NCBI GenBank assembly: GCA_001563995.1
Contig: LKMV01000004.1
Location: forward strand, 1-25,918
Direction of reading: 5' to 3'
Origin: Nanohaloarchaea archaeon PL-Br10_U2g16
GTDB taxonomy: Archaea > Nanohalarchaeota > Nanosalinia > Nanosalinales > Nanosalinaceae
Length of the DNA stretch: 25,918 nucleotides
Below, piece after piece: positions 14,992 through 22,092 of the stretch. A model generated the notes under the pieces. The model saw only the letters and a program-made list of their open reading frames with translations, made no database searches and had not been told where the DNA came from. A program made the translations under genes and the position numbers. Numbering within the stretch: position 1 is the stretch's first letter; each line of letters begins with the position of its first letter.

Positions 14992-15012
14992 TTTAAATAA
15001 TATTTCAGGTGA
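14992..15012 (+). promoter_or_regulatory. Internal promoter and ribosome site of atpK
   Basis: TTTAAATA (14992-14999) is centred 27 nt before ATG 15023, enough for a leaderless atpK mRNA. AGGTGA (15007-15012) lies 10 nt before the ATG and would serve read-through transcripts from the operon promoter. Confidence 0.5.
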
Positions 15013-15022
15013 AAATCACACA

Positions 15023-15241
15023 ATGGCAACAGAATTCGGAGCAATCGCAGCAGCGATCGCAATCAGCGTAACAGCCCTATCAACAGCATGGGCACAGGCA
15101 AAAATCGGTACAGCAGGAGTGGGAGCTCTAGCTGAAGACGATAGCCTGTTTGGACAGGTGCTTATCCTGGCCGTTATTCCGGAGACTATGGTTATCTTCG
15201 GACTTGTAGTTGCACTGGTTGCAACAGGATTTATCGGATAG
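15023..15241 (+). CDS. atpK: A-type ATPase subunit K (c-ring proteolipid)
   Basis: Membrane rotor subunit; many copies form the ion-carrying ring. At 72 residues it is a single two-helix hairpin: helix 1 about 5-34, a polar loop ALAEDDSLFG (35-44) and helix 2 about 45-71. The carboxylate is E54 in AVIPETMVIFG. Q25 (AWAQAKIG) and T55 beside E54 are polar residues of the kind seen in sodium-binding rings, so H+ versus Na+ use is open. Codon choice looks more uniform than in neighbours, as expected for a highly made protein. It has its own TATA box and is followed by a strong hairpin. Confidence 0.95.
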   Translation: MATEFGAIAAAIAISVTALSTAWAQAKIGTAGVGALAEDDSLFGQVLILAVIPETMVIFGLVVALVATGFIG

Positions 15242-15243
15242 AG

Positions 15244-15265
15244 AAAGCGGGCGGAAGCCCGTTTT
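15244..15265 (+). terminator. GNRA-loop hairpin directly after atpK
   Basis: AAAGCGGGC (15244-15252) pairs with GCCCGTTTT (15257-15265) through nine pairs, one of them G-T, around a GGAA tetraloop. It begins three bases after the atpK stop, and its 3' arm ends in four T. It could end part of the transcripts or protect the 3' end of a short atpK mRNA, while some polymerase reads on into atpE. Confidence 0.6.
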
Positions 15266-15292
15266 CACCTCCAATTTATTTAACGTGATAAT

Positions 15293-15829
15293 ATGGGACT
15301 TCAACAAGTTAAATCGGAAATACTGGACGACGCAAGAGAAAAAGCAGATCAAATTATATCAGATGCTGAGGAAGAAGCTGATGAGATAATATCGGAAGCT
15401 GAGGAAGAAGCTGAAGAGATACATGAGAAGTATGAAGGACAGCTTGAAGAAGAGAAGGATACTTATGAGAAAAAGACTGTCTCAAACGCAAGGATGAAAG
15501 CTAAACAGATCAAGCTTTCAGCAAAAGAGGAAAAGATAAACCAAGTATTCGATCAGTTCGAAAACAGTCTAGAAAAACTGTCAGAAGAAGAGAAACAGAA
15601 CTACCTAGACAGATGTCTTGAAAAGGTAAACTTTGAGCCAGGTAAGGTTATCGGCTCTGAGGAGTTTGAGAAATTCGTAGATACTGATTTCGAGCAGAAA
15701 GACATAGAGGGAGTTATCATTGTCTCAGATGACGGTGAGAAGAGGCAGAACTTCACCTACGGAAAAATCAAACAGAGGTTCAAAGACAGCTACCGTGGTA
15801 AAATCGCAGAAAAACTTTTCAGTGGTTAA
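15293..15829 (+). CDS. atpE: A-type ATPase subunit E (peripheral stalk)
   Basis: 178 residues forming the peripheral stalk with H and anchoring to the head through its C-terminal domain. The N-terminal half is a long coil containing an 11-residue repeat (AEEEADEIISE, then AEEEAEEIHEK), also visible as a 33-nt DNA repeat. The C-terminal domain (about 95-178) has the family ending GVIIVSDDGEKRQNFTYGKI. ATG 15293 follows ACGTGATAAT, a weak ribosome site. TTTATTTA about 15 nt upstream could be a secondary promoter element. The stop is one base before atpC. Confidence 0.93.
   Translation: MGLQQVKSEILDDAREKADQIISDAEEEADEIISEAEEEAEEIHEKYEGQLEEEKDTYEKKTVSNARMKAKQIKLSAKEEKINQVFDQFENSLEKLSEEEKQNYLDRCLEKVNFEPGKVIGSEEFEKFVDTDFEQKDIEGVIIVSDDGEKRQNFTYGKIKQRFKDSYRGKIAEKLFSG
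15365..15420 (+). repeat. 33-nt tandem repeat encoding 11-residue stalk units
   Basis: GCTGAGGAAGAAGCTGA at 15365 recurs exactly at 15398, and GAGATA follows in both copies. The 33-nt period equals 11 residues, the hendecad of a right-handed coiled coil, and probably reflects internal duplication in atpE. Confidence 0.7.
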
Positions 15830-15830
15830 A

Positions 15831-16835
15831 ATGATCAAAAAAGACTATCCCTACACATTTGCAAGAGTAAGTGCCAAGAAGGCTAAGCTGCTTGAGAGAA
15901 AGGACTATGAAGATATGATAAAGATGCAGCCTAACGGGATAGCACGCAAGCTGGAGGAAGGCGACTATAAACAGGATATTAACGACTTGGGCTCCAAATA
16001 TGATGGGGTAGAGCTTATAGAGTTGGCTTTAGCTAGAAACCTTTCAAGGACTATGGCGCATTTAAGCGAGATAGCCTCTGATGATTTGAAGCCGGTTCTG
16101 AGATCATTTTTGAGGAGATATGATATACTAAGTATAAAGAGAATTCTGAGATGGAAGAGAGGAGGAAAAGGAGGAAAAGGAGATTTAGAGAGCATGTTAG
16201 TCCCTGTAGGCGGGTATTCAAAGGAACAGTTGCTTGAACTATCTGAGAAAGAGTTCGATGAAATATGTGATGCTATAAAGTTCCCTGAATCTGAGATCGA
16301 TTACTGCTCATATATCAAAGATGCTGATAATCTAAAGGAGATTGAGAGAAACCTTGACAGGGCGTACTACCAGGAGATGGAGCAGGTATCTAACAATATA
16401 GGAAGCAAATGGTTTAAGGATTTCATAGAAAGGGAAGCGGAGTTTGAAAACGCAAAGACTGCTCTTAGACTGAAAAAATATGGAAAAGGAATGGATGAAA
16501 TGGAGAAATGGTCTGTGAAAGAAGAGATGTCCGATACTATCAAGAAGATTATGAATGCTAAAGATTACGGTTCTGCAGTAAATATTATTGAAGAAGATAT
16601 GTTGGGTGCGAAGGCGAGCAGTGACGATATTGAAGACGTAGAACATGGATTAGAGGTTGAAAGGCTTGACAGAGCATTAAAAAGCCTACATCTAGAGCCT
16701 CCGGGTGCAACATCGATTCTTGGATATGTTGTGGCAAAGATTACAGAGGTAAAGAATCTCAGGATGTTGATCAGAGCAAAAGAGACGGGTATCCAAAACC
16801 AGGAGACTATAAGATCAAACTTGATAATTGCTTAG
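15831..16835 (+). CDS. atpC: A-type ATPase subunit C (central-stalk collar)
   Basis: A 334-residue soluble helical protein of the V-ATPase d/A-ATPase C family, the funnel that joins the D/F shaft to the c-ring. Family features are the opening YPYTFARVSAKKAKLL, the repeated helical bundles with Arg/Lys pairs, and the C-terminal KITEVKNLRMLIRAKETGI segment. ATG 15831 is one base after the E stop. The same frame is open upstream inside atpE, but that extension is only the alternate reading of the E gene. The stop TAG (16833-16835) overlaps the AGGTG ribosome site of atpF. Confidence 0.93.
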   Translation: MIKKDYPYTFARVSAKKAKLLERKDYEDMIKMQPNGIARKLEEGDYKQDINDLGSKYDGVELIELALARNLSRTMAHLSEIASDDLKPVLRSFLRRYDILSIKRILRWKRGGKGGKGDLESMLVPVGGYSKEQLLELSEKEFDEICDAIKFPESEIDYCSYIKDADNLKEIERNLDRAYYQEMEQVSNNIGSKWFKDFIEREAEFENAKTALRLKKYGKGMDEMEKWSVKEEMSDTIKKIMNAKDYGSAVNIIEEDMLGAKASSDDIEDVEHGLEVERLDRALKSLHLEPPGATSILGYVVAKITEVKNLRMLIRAKETGIQNQETIRSNLIIA

Positions 16836-16844
16836 GTGTATAGG

Positions 16845-17153
16845 ATGGAAGAGGACAAGAAGAAAAAGATAGCGGTAGTAGGGAACGAAGAGTTTACACT
16901 AGGCTTTGAACTAGCAGGGGTTCAGAGGACTTATGGAACGGAAAACTATTCTGCGACCTTGAAAGAGCTCATGACTCAGGACGATCTAGGTATAGTTGTG
17001 GTGGAAGAGGATGATATCGATCAGCTCTCTGAAAAGGTTAGGAGAAAGGTAGAAGGCTCGGTCGATCCCGTATTTGTATCGCTTTCCGAAGAATCAGGTA
17101 TCTCAGGTCTTGAACAGAAAATCAAGAACGTAATCGGAATTGATATATCATGA
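16845..17153 (+). CDS. atpF: A-type ATPase subunit F (central stalk)
   Basis: 102 residues with the Rossmann-like fold of subunit F, which sits on the D coiled coil and tunes rotation. Motifs are KKIAVVGNEEFTLGFELAGV near the start, GIVVVEEDDID in the middle and a helical tail (GLEQKIKNVIGIDIS). ATG 16845 is chosen over GTG 16836 because AGGTG (16834-16838) is six bases upstream of it. The stop TGA shares ATGA with the start of a 23-codon frame that leads to atpA. Confidence 0.93.
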   Translation: MEEDKKKKIAVVGNEEFTLGFELAGVQRTYGTENYSATLKELMTQDDLGIVVVEEDDIDQLSEKVRRKVEGSVDPVFVSLSEESGISGLEQKIKNVIGIDIS

Positions 17154-17221
17154 ATAACTATTACGGATTTACTTCAGAGGACTATCTAAATTATACTATT
17201 CAAGGTGACAATCAAAAATGA
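17150..17221 (+). CDS. Possible 23-codon bridging ORF between atpF and atpA
   Basis: ATG 17150 overlaps the atpF stop (ATGA), and TGA 17219-17221 overlaps the atpA start (ATGA), so the frame fills the gap exactly. The peptide begins MNNYYGFTSEDY and ends QGDNQK. It has four Tyr and four Asn and no hydrophobic helix. It lacks a ribosome site of its own and would depend on coupling to atpF. The GGTGA site of atpA (17204-17208) lies within it. It could be a coupling or leader ORF, or chance. Confidence 0.3.
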   Translation: MNNYYGFTSEDYLNYTIQGDNQK

Positions 17222-18960
17222 CAGATTCAAAAGGTCAGATCTACAAAGTTACGGGTCCTGTAGTAGTCGCAAAGGACATGAAACCACAGATGAACGACGT
17301 GGTTAAGGTCGGCGAAGAAGGACTCATGGGAGAAGTTATCCAAATCGAAGGAGAGAAAACATATATCCAGGTCTACGAAGACACTACCGGTGTAAAACCT
17401 GGAGAGCCTGTTGAGAACACAGAACAACCGCTTTCCGTAGATTTAGGTCCAGGTCTACTCGGATCTATCTATGACGGTCTACAGAGACCGCTCCAGGATC
17501 TACAGGAAAAGACAGGTGACTTTATTGAGAGAGGGGAAGATGCTCCCGGAATAGATCCTGACAAAAACTTTGAGTTTGAATCTGTAGTAGAAGAAGGCGA
17601 CGAGGTAGAACCTGGAGATGTTCTAGGAACCACTGAGGTAAAGTATGGAGAGCATAAGATAATGTTGCCTCCACATTACGAAGGTGGAGAGGTTGAAGAG
17701 ATTAATGAAGGAAATTACAGCGTTAACGAGACTGTTGCGGTGGTAGAAGGACAAGAGATATCGATGAGACAGGAATGGCCTATCAGGGATTCAAGACCTG
17801 TGGATGATGATCTGAAACCGGAGATACCGCTTATTACAGGACAGAGGGTTCTTGATGGACTGTTCCCGATCGCAAAAGGAGGTACAGCAGCTATCCCAGG
17901 ACCTTTCGGTTCAGGTAAGACGGTTACACAGCAGTCACTGGCAAAGTTCTCCGACGCCGACATAATTGTATATATCGGGTGTGGGGAACGTGGGAACGAG
18001 ATGACAGAGGTGCTTGAAGAGTTCCCTGAGCTAGAGGATCCTCAGACAGGAGATAAAATCATAAATAGAACTGTTTTAATTGCAAACACTTCAAACATGC
18101 CTGTTGCAGCTAGAGAAGCTTCAATTTATACAGGTGTGACGATTGCAGAGTACTTCAGAGATCAGGGACTCGACGTGGCGCTGATGGCGGACTCCACATC
18201 TAGATGGGCGGAAGCTATGCGTGAAATTTCTGCAAGGCTGGAGGAGATGCCTGGTGAGAGAGGTTATCCGGCATATCTTTCCTCAAAGCTTGCTGAGTTC
18301 TACGAGAGGGCAGGCAGAGCTGATCCTTTAGGGCTTGAAGACGATCCCGGTAGCGTGTCAATCGTAGGAGCAGTTTCCCCGCCTGGAGGGGACTTCTCTG
18401 AACCGGTTACTCAGAACACTTTAAGGGTTGTCAAGAACTTCTGGGCGCTGGACGCAGACCTAGCTGAGAAGAGACATTTCCCATCGATCAACTGGGACGA
18501 TTCATACTCGGGATACGCTGACATGCTCTCTGATTACTTCAAAGACGAAGTAGATAACAGCTGGCAGGAAAACATCCAGAGGATGAGGGATATTCTTCAG
18601 AAGGATGGAGAGCTACAGGAGACTGTTCAGCTTGTAGGTAAAGACGCCCTTCCGGATAGAGAAAGGCTTACACTGGAGATTGGAACAATGGTTAAACAGT
18701 TCTACCTACAGCAGAACGCGTTCCATGATGTAGATCAGTACTCATCTCCTGAAAAAACGTTTGAGATCCTTGAGCTAATACTTGAATGGGCTGACGGAGC
18801 CTATGAAGCTCTTGAAGACGGAGCACTGGTAGAGGACCTTGTGGCTCTAGAATCCAAGAACAAGGTCTCGGAGATGAAGTTCACAGAAGATTACCACGAG
18901 AAGAAGGAAGAGATTCAAAACCTTATGGAAGACGAGTTTGAACAGGTAGTTCAGGAGTAA
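17218..18960 (+). CDS. atpA: A-type ATPase catalytic subunit A
   Basis: Catalytic head subunit that makes or hydrolyses ATP. 580 residues: a beta-barrel N-terminal domain (about 1-75); the non-homologous bulge domain specific to A/V-type A subunits (about 110-190); the nucleotide domain with P-loop GPFGSGKT (228-235), catalytic E257 in GCGERGNE and ALMADSTSRWAEAMREIS (321-338); and the helical C-terminal domain. PPGGDFSEPVTQNTLR is intact. No intein interrupts the P-loop region, although archaeal A subunits sometimes carry one. GGTGA lies 9 bases before ATG 17218. Confidence 0.97.
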   Translation: MTDSKGQIYKVTGPVVVAKDMKPQMNDVVKVGEEGLMGEVIQIEGEKTYIQVYEDTTGVKPGEPVENTEQPLSVDLGPGLLGSIYDGLQRPLQDLQEKTGDFIERGEDAPGIDPDKNFEFESVVEEGDEVEPGDVLGTTEVKYGEHKIMLPPHYEGGEVEEINEGNYSVNETVAVVEGQEISMRQEWPIRDSRPVDDDLKPEIPLITGQRVLDGLFPIAKGGTAAIPGPFGSGKTVTQQSLAKFSDADIIVYIGCGERGNEMTEVLEEFPELEDPQTGDKIINRTVLIANTSNMPVAAREASIYTGVTIAEYFRDQGLDVALMADSTSRWAEAMREISARLEEMPGERGYPAYLSSKLAEFYERAGRADPLGLEDDPGSVSIVGAVSPPGGDFSEPVTQNTLRVVKNFWALDADLAEKRHFPSINWDDSYSGYADMLSDYFKDEVDNSWQENIQRMRDILQKDGELQETVQLVGKDALPDRERLTLEIGTMVKQFYLQQNAFHDVDQYSSPEKTFEILELILEWADGAYEALEDGALVEDLVALESKNKVSEMKFTEDYHEKKEEIQNLMEDEFEQVVQE

Positions 18961-18970
18961 GGGTGATAAT

Positions 18971-20359
18971 ATGACACAACAAGAATACCAGACAATTGAA
19001 CAGGTTAAAGGACCTTTGGTCTTTGTAGAGAAAACCGATGACATAGCTTACGGAGATATCGTAGAGATTGAGACTGCTGAAGGAGAGGTTAAGAAAGGAG
19101 AAGTACTTGAAACCTCTAAAGATGTAGTAATTGTCCAGTCTTACGAGGATACACAGGGAATCGGACAGGACGCACGTGTAAGGTTCTTAGACCAGAACGT
19201 GAAGATGCCGTGTACGGACGACCTGCTTGGAAGAGTCCTAGATGGTACAGGAGAGCCGATTGACGATGGACCTGAGATCATTCCTGAGGAAGAAAGGGAT
19301 ATCGTTGGAAAGGCTATTAATCCTTCATCCAGAGAACTTCCTGAAGACTATATTCAGACAGGGATTTCTACAATCGATATCATGAACACGCTTGTAAGAG
19401 GTCAGAAGCTTCCAATCTTCTCCGGATCAGGTCTGCCACATAACGAGCTTGCTATGCAGATTGCAAGACAGGCAGATGTACAAGGAGAAGATGAAGAGTT
19501 CGCTGTAGTATTCGCAGGAATGGGAATTACAGAGGAAGAGTCGCAGGACTTCATCGAAGAGTTTAGACGAACAGGAGCTCTTGAAAGAAGCGTAGTATTC
19601 CTCAACAAAGCATCGGATCCTGCTCCTGAAAGAATCATTACTCCTAGGATGGCTCTAACAACAGCAGAGTACCTGGCGTATGAGGAAGGTATGGAAGTAC
19701 TTGTGATTATGACAGACATGCTTAACTATGCCAACGCCCTCAGAGAGGTATCTGCAGCTAGAGAAGAAGTACCTGGCAGAAGAGGATATCCGGGATACAT
19801 GTACACGGATCTTGCAAACCTATATGAACGAGCAGGAATCATCAACGGCAGAGAAGGATCTGTAACTCAGATTCCGATCCTGACAATGCCTAACGACGAC
19901 ATTACCCATCCGATTCCTGACCTAACCGGATATATTACAGAGGGTCAGATCGTTGTGGACAGGGATCTTGACAACCAGGATTACAAACCTCCGATAGATG
20001 TTCTGCCATCATTAAGCCGTTTGATGGACAACGGTATAGGCGAAGGGTTTACAAGAGAGGATCACGGCGATTTAAAGGATCAGATTTACGCTCTGTACGC
20101 TGAAGGACAGAACCTGAGAGATCTTGTAGCGATTGTTGGAGAAGATGCTCTTTCAGAAAAGGATGAAAAGATTTTGAACTTCACAAGGAAGTTTGAGGAA
20201 GAGTTTGTAAACCAGGGCAATAGAGAAAACAGAGAGATGATGGATTCCTTGGATCTAGGTTGGGAGCTGCTTTCCATGGTTCCGGAGTCAGAGCTTACAA
20301 AGATTGATCCTGAAATGCGTGAAAAATACTTCAAAAACTCTGAACAGAACGAAGAGTAA
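18971..20359 (+). CDS. atpB: A-type ATPase regulatory subunit B
   Basis: Non-catalytic head subunit alternating with A. 462 residues. As usual for B, the P-loop is degenerate (SGSGLPHNEL, 151-160) while the surrounding fold is conserved: GQKLPIF, VFAGMGITEEESQDF, LVIMTDMLNYANALREVS, GRRGYPGYMYTDLANLYERAG and the QIPILTMPNDDITHPIPDLTGY region (split here across two conserved blocks). ATG 18971 is preceded by GGGTGATAAT, a clear ribosome site ten bases after the atpA stop. Its TAA overlaps the atpD start as TAATG. Confidence 0.97.
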   Translation: MTQQEYQTIEQVKGPLVFVEKTDDIAYGDIVEIETAEGEVKKGEVLETSKDVVIVQSYEDTQGIGQDARVRFLDQNVKMPCTDDLLGRVLDGTGEPIDDGPEIIPEEERDIVGKAINPSSRELPEDYIQTGISTIDIMNTLVRGQKLPIFSGSGLPHNELAMQIARQADVQGEDEEFAVVFAGMGITEEESQDFIEEFRRTGALERSVVFLNKASDPAPERIITPRMALTTAEYLAYEEGMEVLVIMTDMLNYANALREVSAAREEVPGRRGYPGYMYTDLANLYERAGIINGREGSVTQIPILTMPNDDITHPIPDLTGYITEGQIVVDRDLDNQDYKPPIDVLPSLSRLMDNGIGEGFTREDHGDLKDQIYALYAEGQNLRDLVAIVGEDALSEKDEKILNFTRKFEEEFVNQGNRENREMMDSLDLGWELLSMVPESELTKIDPEMREKYFKNSEQNEE

Positions 20360-20988
20360 TGACACAGGACGTAAAACCGACACGGTCTGAAGAACTCAGG
20401 CTAAAAGAAAGGATAGATCTGGCTGACAACGGCCACGATATCCTTGAAAAGAAGAGGGATGGCCTTATCCATGAGTTCATGGAGATAGTAGATGATGCAA
20501 GAACAGTAAATGACGATCTCTCAGAAGCCTACGCGCAGGCTCGTCTAAAGATGCTGTTGGCAAAGGTTTACGACGGCGAGAGCAGCATAAAGGCCAATAC
20601 ATTCACTATAACAGATGAACCGGCTATAACCACTACTACCAAAAATATTATGGGGGTTACGGTTCCGGAGATAGAGTCGGAAAGCGTCCGAAGGGATATG
20701 TTGTCCCGGGAATACGGTGTAACTTCTTCGACATCCAGGATCGACAGTACGGCTGACAAATACGAAGAACTTCTAGAGAATGTGGTCCAAGCGGCAGAGA
20801 CACAGACAAAGATGATAAAGCTTCTTGAAGAGATCAAGAAGACAAAGAGAAGGGTCAACGCATTGGAACACAAGGTTATACCTGAGCTTGAAGGGGCTCT
20901 TGATAAAGTCTCTCAGGCATTAGAGGAGTCCGAGAGAGAAGAGACGTTTAGGATGAAGAAGGTTAAGGAAATGGGCGAAGAGAGGTAA
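20359..20988 (+). CDS. atpD: A-type ATPase subunit D (central shaft)
   Basis: 209 residues forming the rotating coiled-coil shaft. The family opening PTRSEELRLKERIDLADNGHDILEKK is present (split here by position: PTRSEEL at 7-13), as is the C-terminal helix KKTKRRVNALEHKVIPEL, the D-subunit signature. A variable beta-rich middle (about 75-130) lies between the two helices. Translation is coupled to atpB by the TAATG overlap. It is the last ATPase subunit; no further stator gene follows. A Nudix gene begins 31 bases later. Confidence 0.94.
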   Translation: MTQDVKPTRSEELRLKERIDLADNGHDILEKKRDGLIHEFMEIVDDARTVNDDLSEAYAQARLKMLLAKVYDGESSIKANTFTITDEPAITTTTKNIMGVTVPEIESESVRRDMLSREYGVTSSTSRIDSTADKYEELLENVVQAAETQTKMIKLLEEIKKTKRRVNALEHKVIPELEGALDKVSQALEESEREETFRMKKVKEMGEER

Positions 20989-21019
20989 ATTTGGTGATTA
21001 ATCTCCTATTTGATTTACT

Positions 21020-21460
21020 ATGTGGGACAAAATTTCATCGTTCATCAAGGATTACCCTGAACATTACATCGCTCAGCTGATTTCTAGAGTCTTTTGGCCT
21101 CCTCCTACTGTTGCTGTACTTGCATATACGGATGACGACGAGATTGTAGCTTTGGAGCTTGGAGGATCTTATAGGCTTCCCGGTGGATTTATGGATAAGT
21201 CTGAGAGTTTGAAGGAGGCTGCGGAAAGAGAAATGCGTGAAGAAACAGGTCTTGATGTCGAAATCGGCAACCTGCTTGATATTAGGCAGAACGAAAGTGG
21301 TGGTCCTGAGATATTCTTCGAGGCTGAAGTGGTCGGCGGAGAGATGGAAAGCTCTTGGGAAGGTAGGCCTAAACGTTTACCAATAGAAGATATTGATGAC
21401 AAAGTATGGGCTTTAGAGCATTCACATGTACATGAGTATCTTTTTCCTGATAAGGATTAG
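21020..21460 (+). CDS. Nudix hydrolase
   Basis: Mg2+-dependent hydrolase of a nucleoside diphosphate linked to another group; the substrate is unknown (house-cleaning of damaged nucleotides or a sugar-nucleotide are options). 146 residues with a complete Nudix box: G56, E62, then REMREETGL (70-78), matching GX5EX7REUXEEXGU. An N-terminal helix (1-28) with WPPP precedes the fold. ATG 21020 is used. GGTGAT (20993-20998) is too far away to be its ribosome site. It may be read with the ATPase operon, as no T-run separates them. Its stop overlaps the SGNH hydrolase stop on the other strand. Confidence 0.9.
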   Translation: MWDKISSFIKDYPEHYIAQLISRVFWPPPTVAVLAYTDDDEIVALELGGSYRLPGGFMDKSESLKEAAEREMREETGLDVEIGNLLDIRQNESGGPEIFFEAEVVGGEMESSWEGRPKRLPIEDIDDKVWALEHSHVHEYLFPDKD

Positions 21461-22053
21461 TTAATTTCCTTTTTAACAGCCTCAAATATCTTTTCATGCC
21501 CTTTTTCGTTTGGATGTATGCCATCTTTCAATAGTTCGTTGTATCCGTTTTCTAGGAACAGGTCGTACAGCTCTATGAACTTTAGATCTTTTTGCTGGCA
21601 GAATCTGAACAGCTCGTCTTCGTATTTCCTTACTTCTTTTGTCCTGTAAGCCTTGTTACTGTTCCAGTCTACCGGATCAACCTCTGACTCAACTACCGGT
21701 GTCAGACCTAGAAAGATGATATTCTCTGTTCTCTGTCTGGCTTTAAACCATAGTTTTTCAAGATTCTGTCGGAACTCCTCCAACTGTACCCTGTTGTTGT
21801 TCTTTGTCTTGATCCACTGAGAGTCGTTGATACCTATCTGAAAAACTATCAATGAGTCTTCTTCCGGCTCTCTAACATCTATCTCGTTCTCAAATCTGTT
21901 TAAAAGTTCTCTGGAACTATCTCCTTTTACTCCAAGGTTGTATACGTTGGCGCTGTCTTTTTTGCCTTTCTCTTCCATATATCTTCTCAGCTGAGATGCC
22001 CAACAGTAGCTGCCGCCGTATGTTATGGAGTCGCCGAAACAGAAGATCTTCAT
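21457..22053 (-). CDS. SGNH/GDSL-family hydrolase
   Basis: Serine esterase/lipase-like enzyme of 198 residues. The four blocks are visible: FGDSITYG (S9 nucleophile), NLGVKGDSS (G44), IGINDSQW (N76) and KDGIHPNEKGH (D177 and H180). No signal peptide is present, so it is cytoplasmic; an ester or thioester of unknown identity is the expected substrate. ATG 22053 lies 39 bases after the stop of the nucleotidyltransferase gene, and the gap on this strand is T-rich (CTTTATTTCTCTATTC). Convergent with the Nudix gene, sharing bases 21457-21460. Confidence 0.9.
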   Translation of the reverse strand: MKIFCFGDSITYGGSYCWASQLRRYMEEKGKKDSANVYNLGVKGDSSRELLNRFENEIDVREPEEDSLIVFQIGINDSQWIKTKNNNRVQLEEFRQNLEKLWFKARQRTENIIFLGLTPVVESEVDPVDWNSNKAYRTKEVRKYEDELFRFCQQKDLKFIELYDLFLENGYNELLKDGIHPNEKGHEKIFEAVKKEIN

Positions 22054-22092
22054 ATAGTTAAAATAAAAGAATAGAGAAATAAAGGTAGCGGT

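Noticed and set aside
15720..15830. Upstream extension of the atpC frame inside atpE
   Set aside because: It is the alternate reading of the conserved atpE 3' end. ATG 15831 right after the E stop matches the family N-terminus.
17218..18960. Intein in the AtpA P-loop region
   Set aside because: Archaeal A subunits can carry inteins there, but the reading passes GPFGSGKT and on to GCGERGNE with no insertion.
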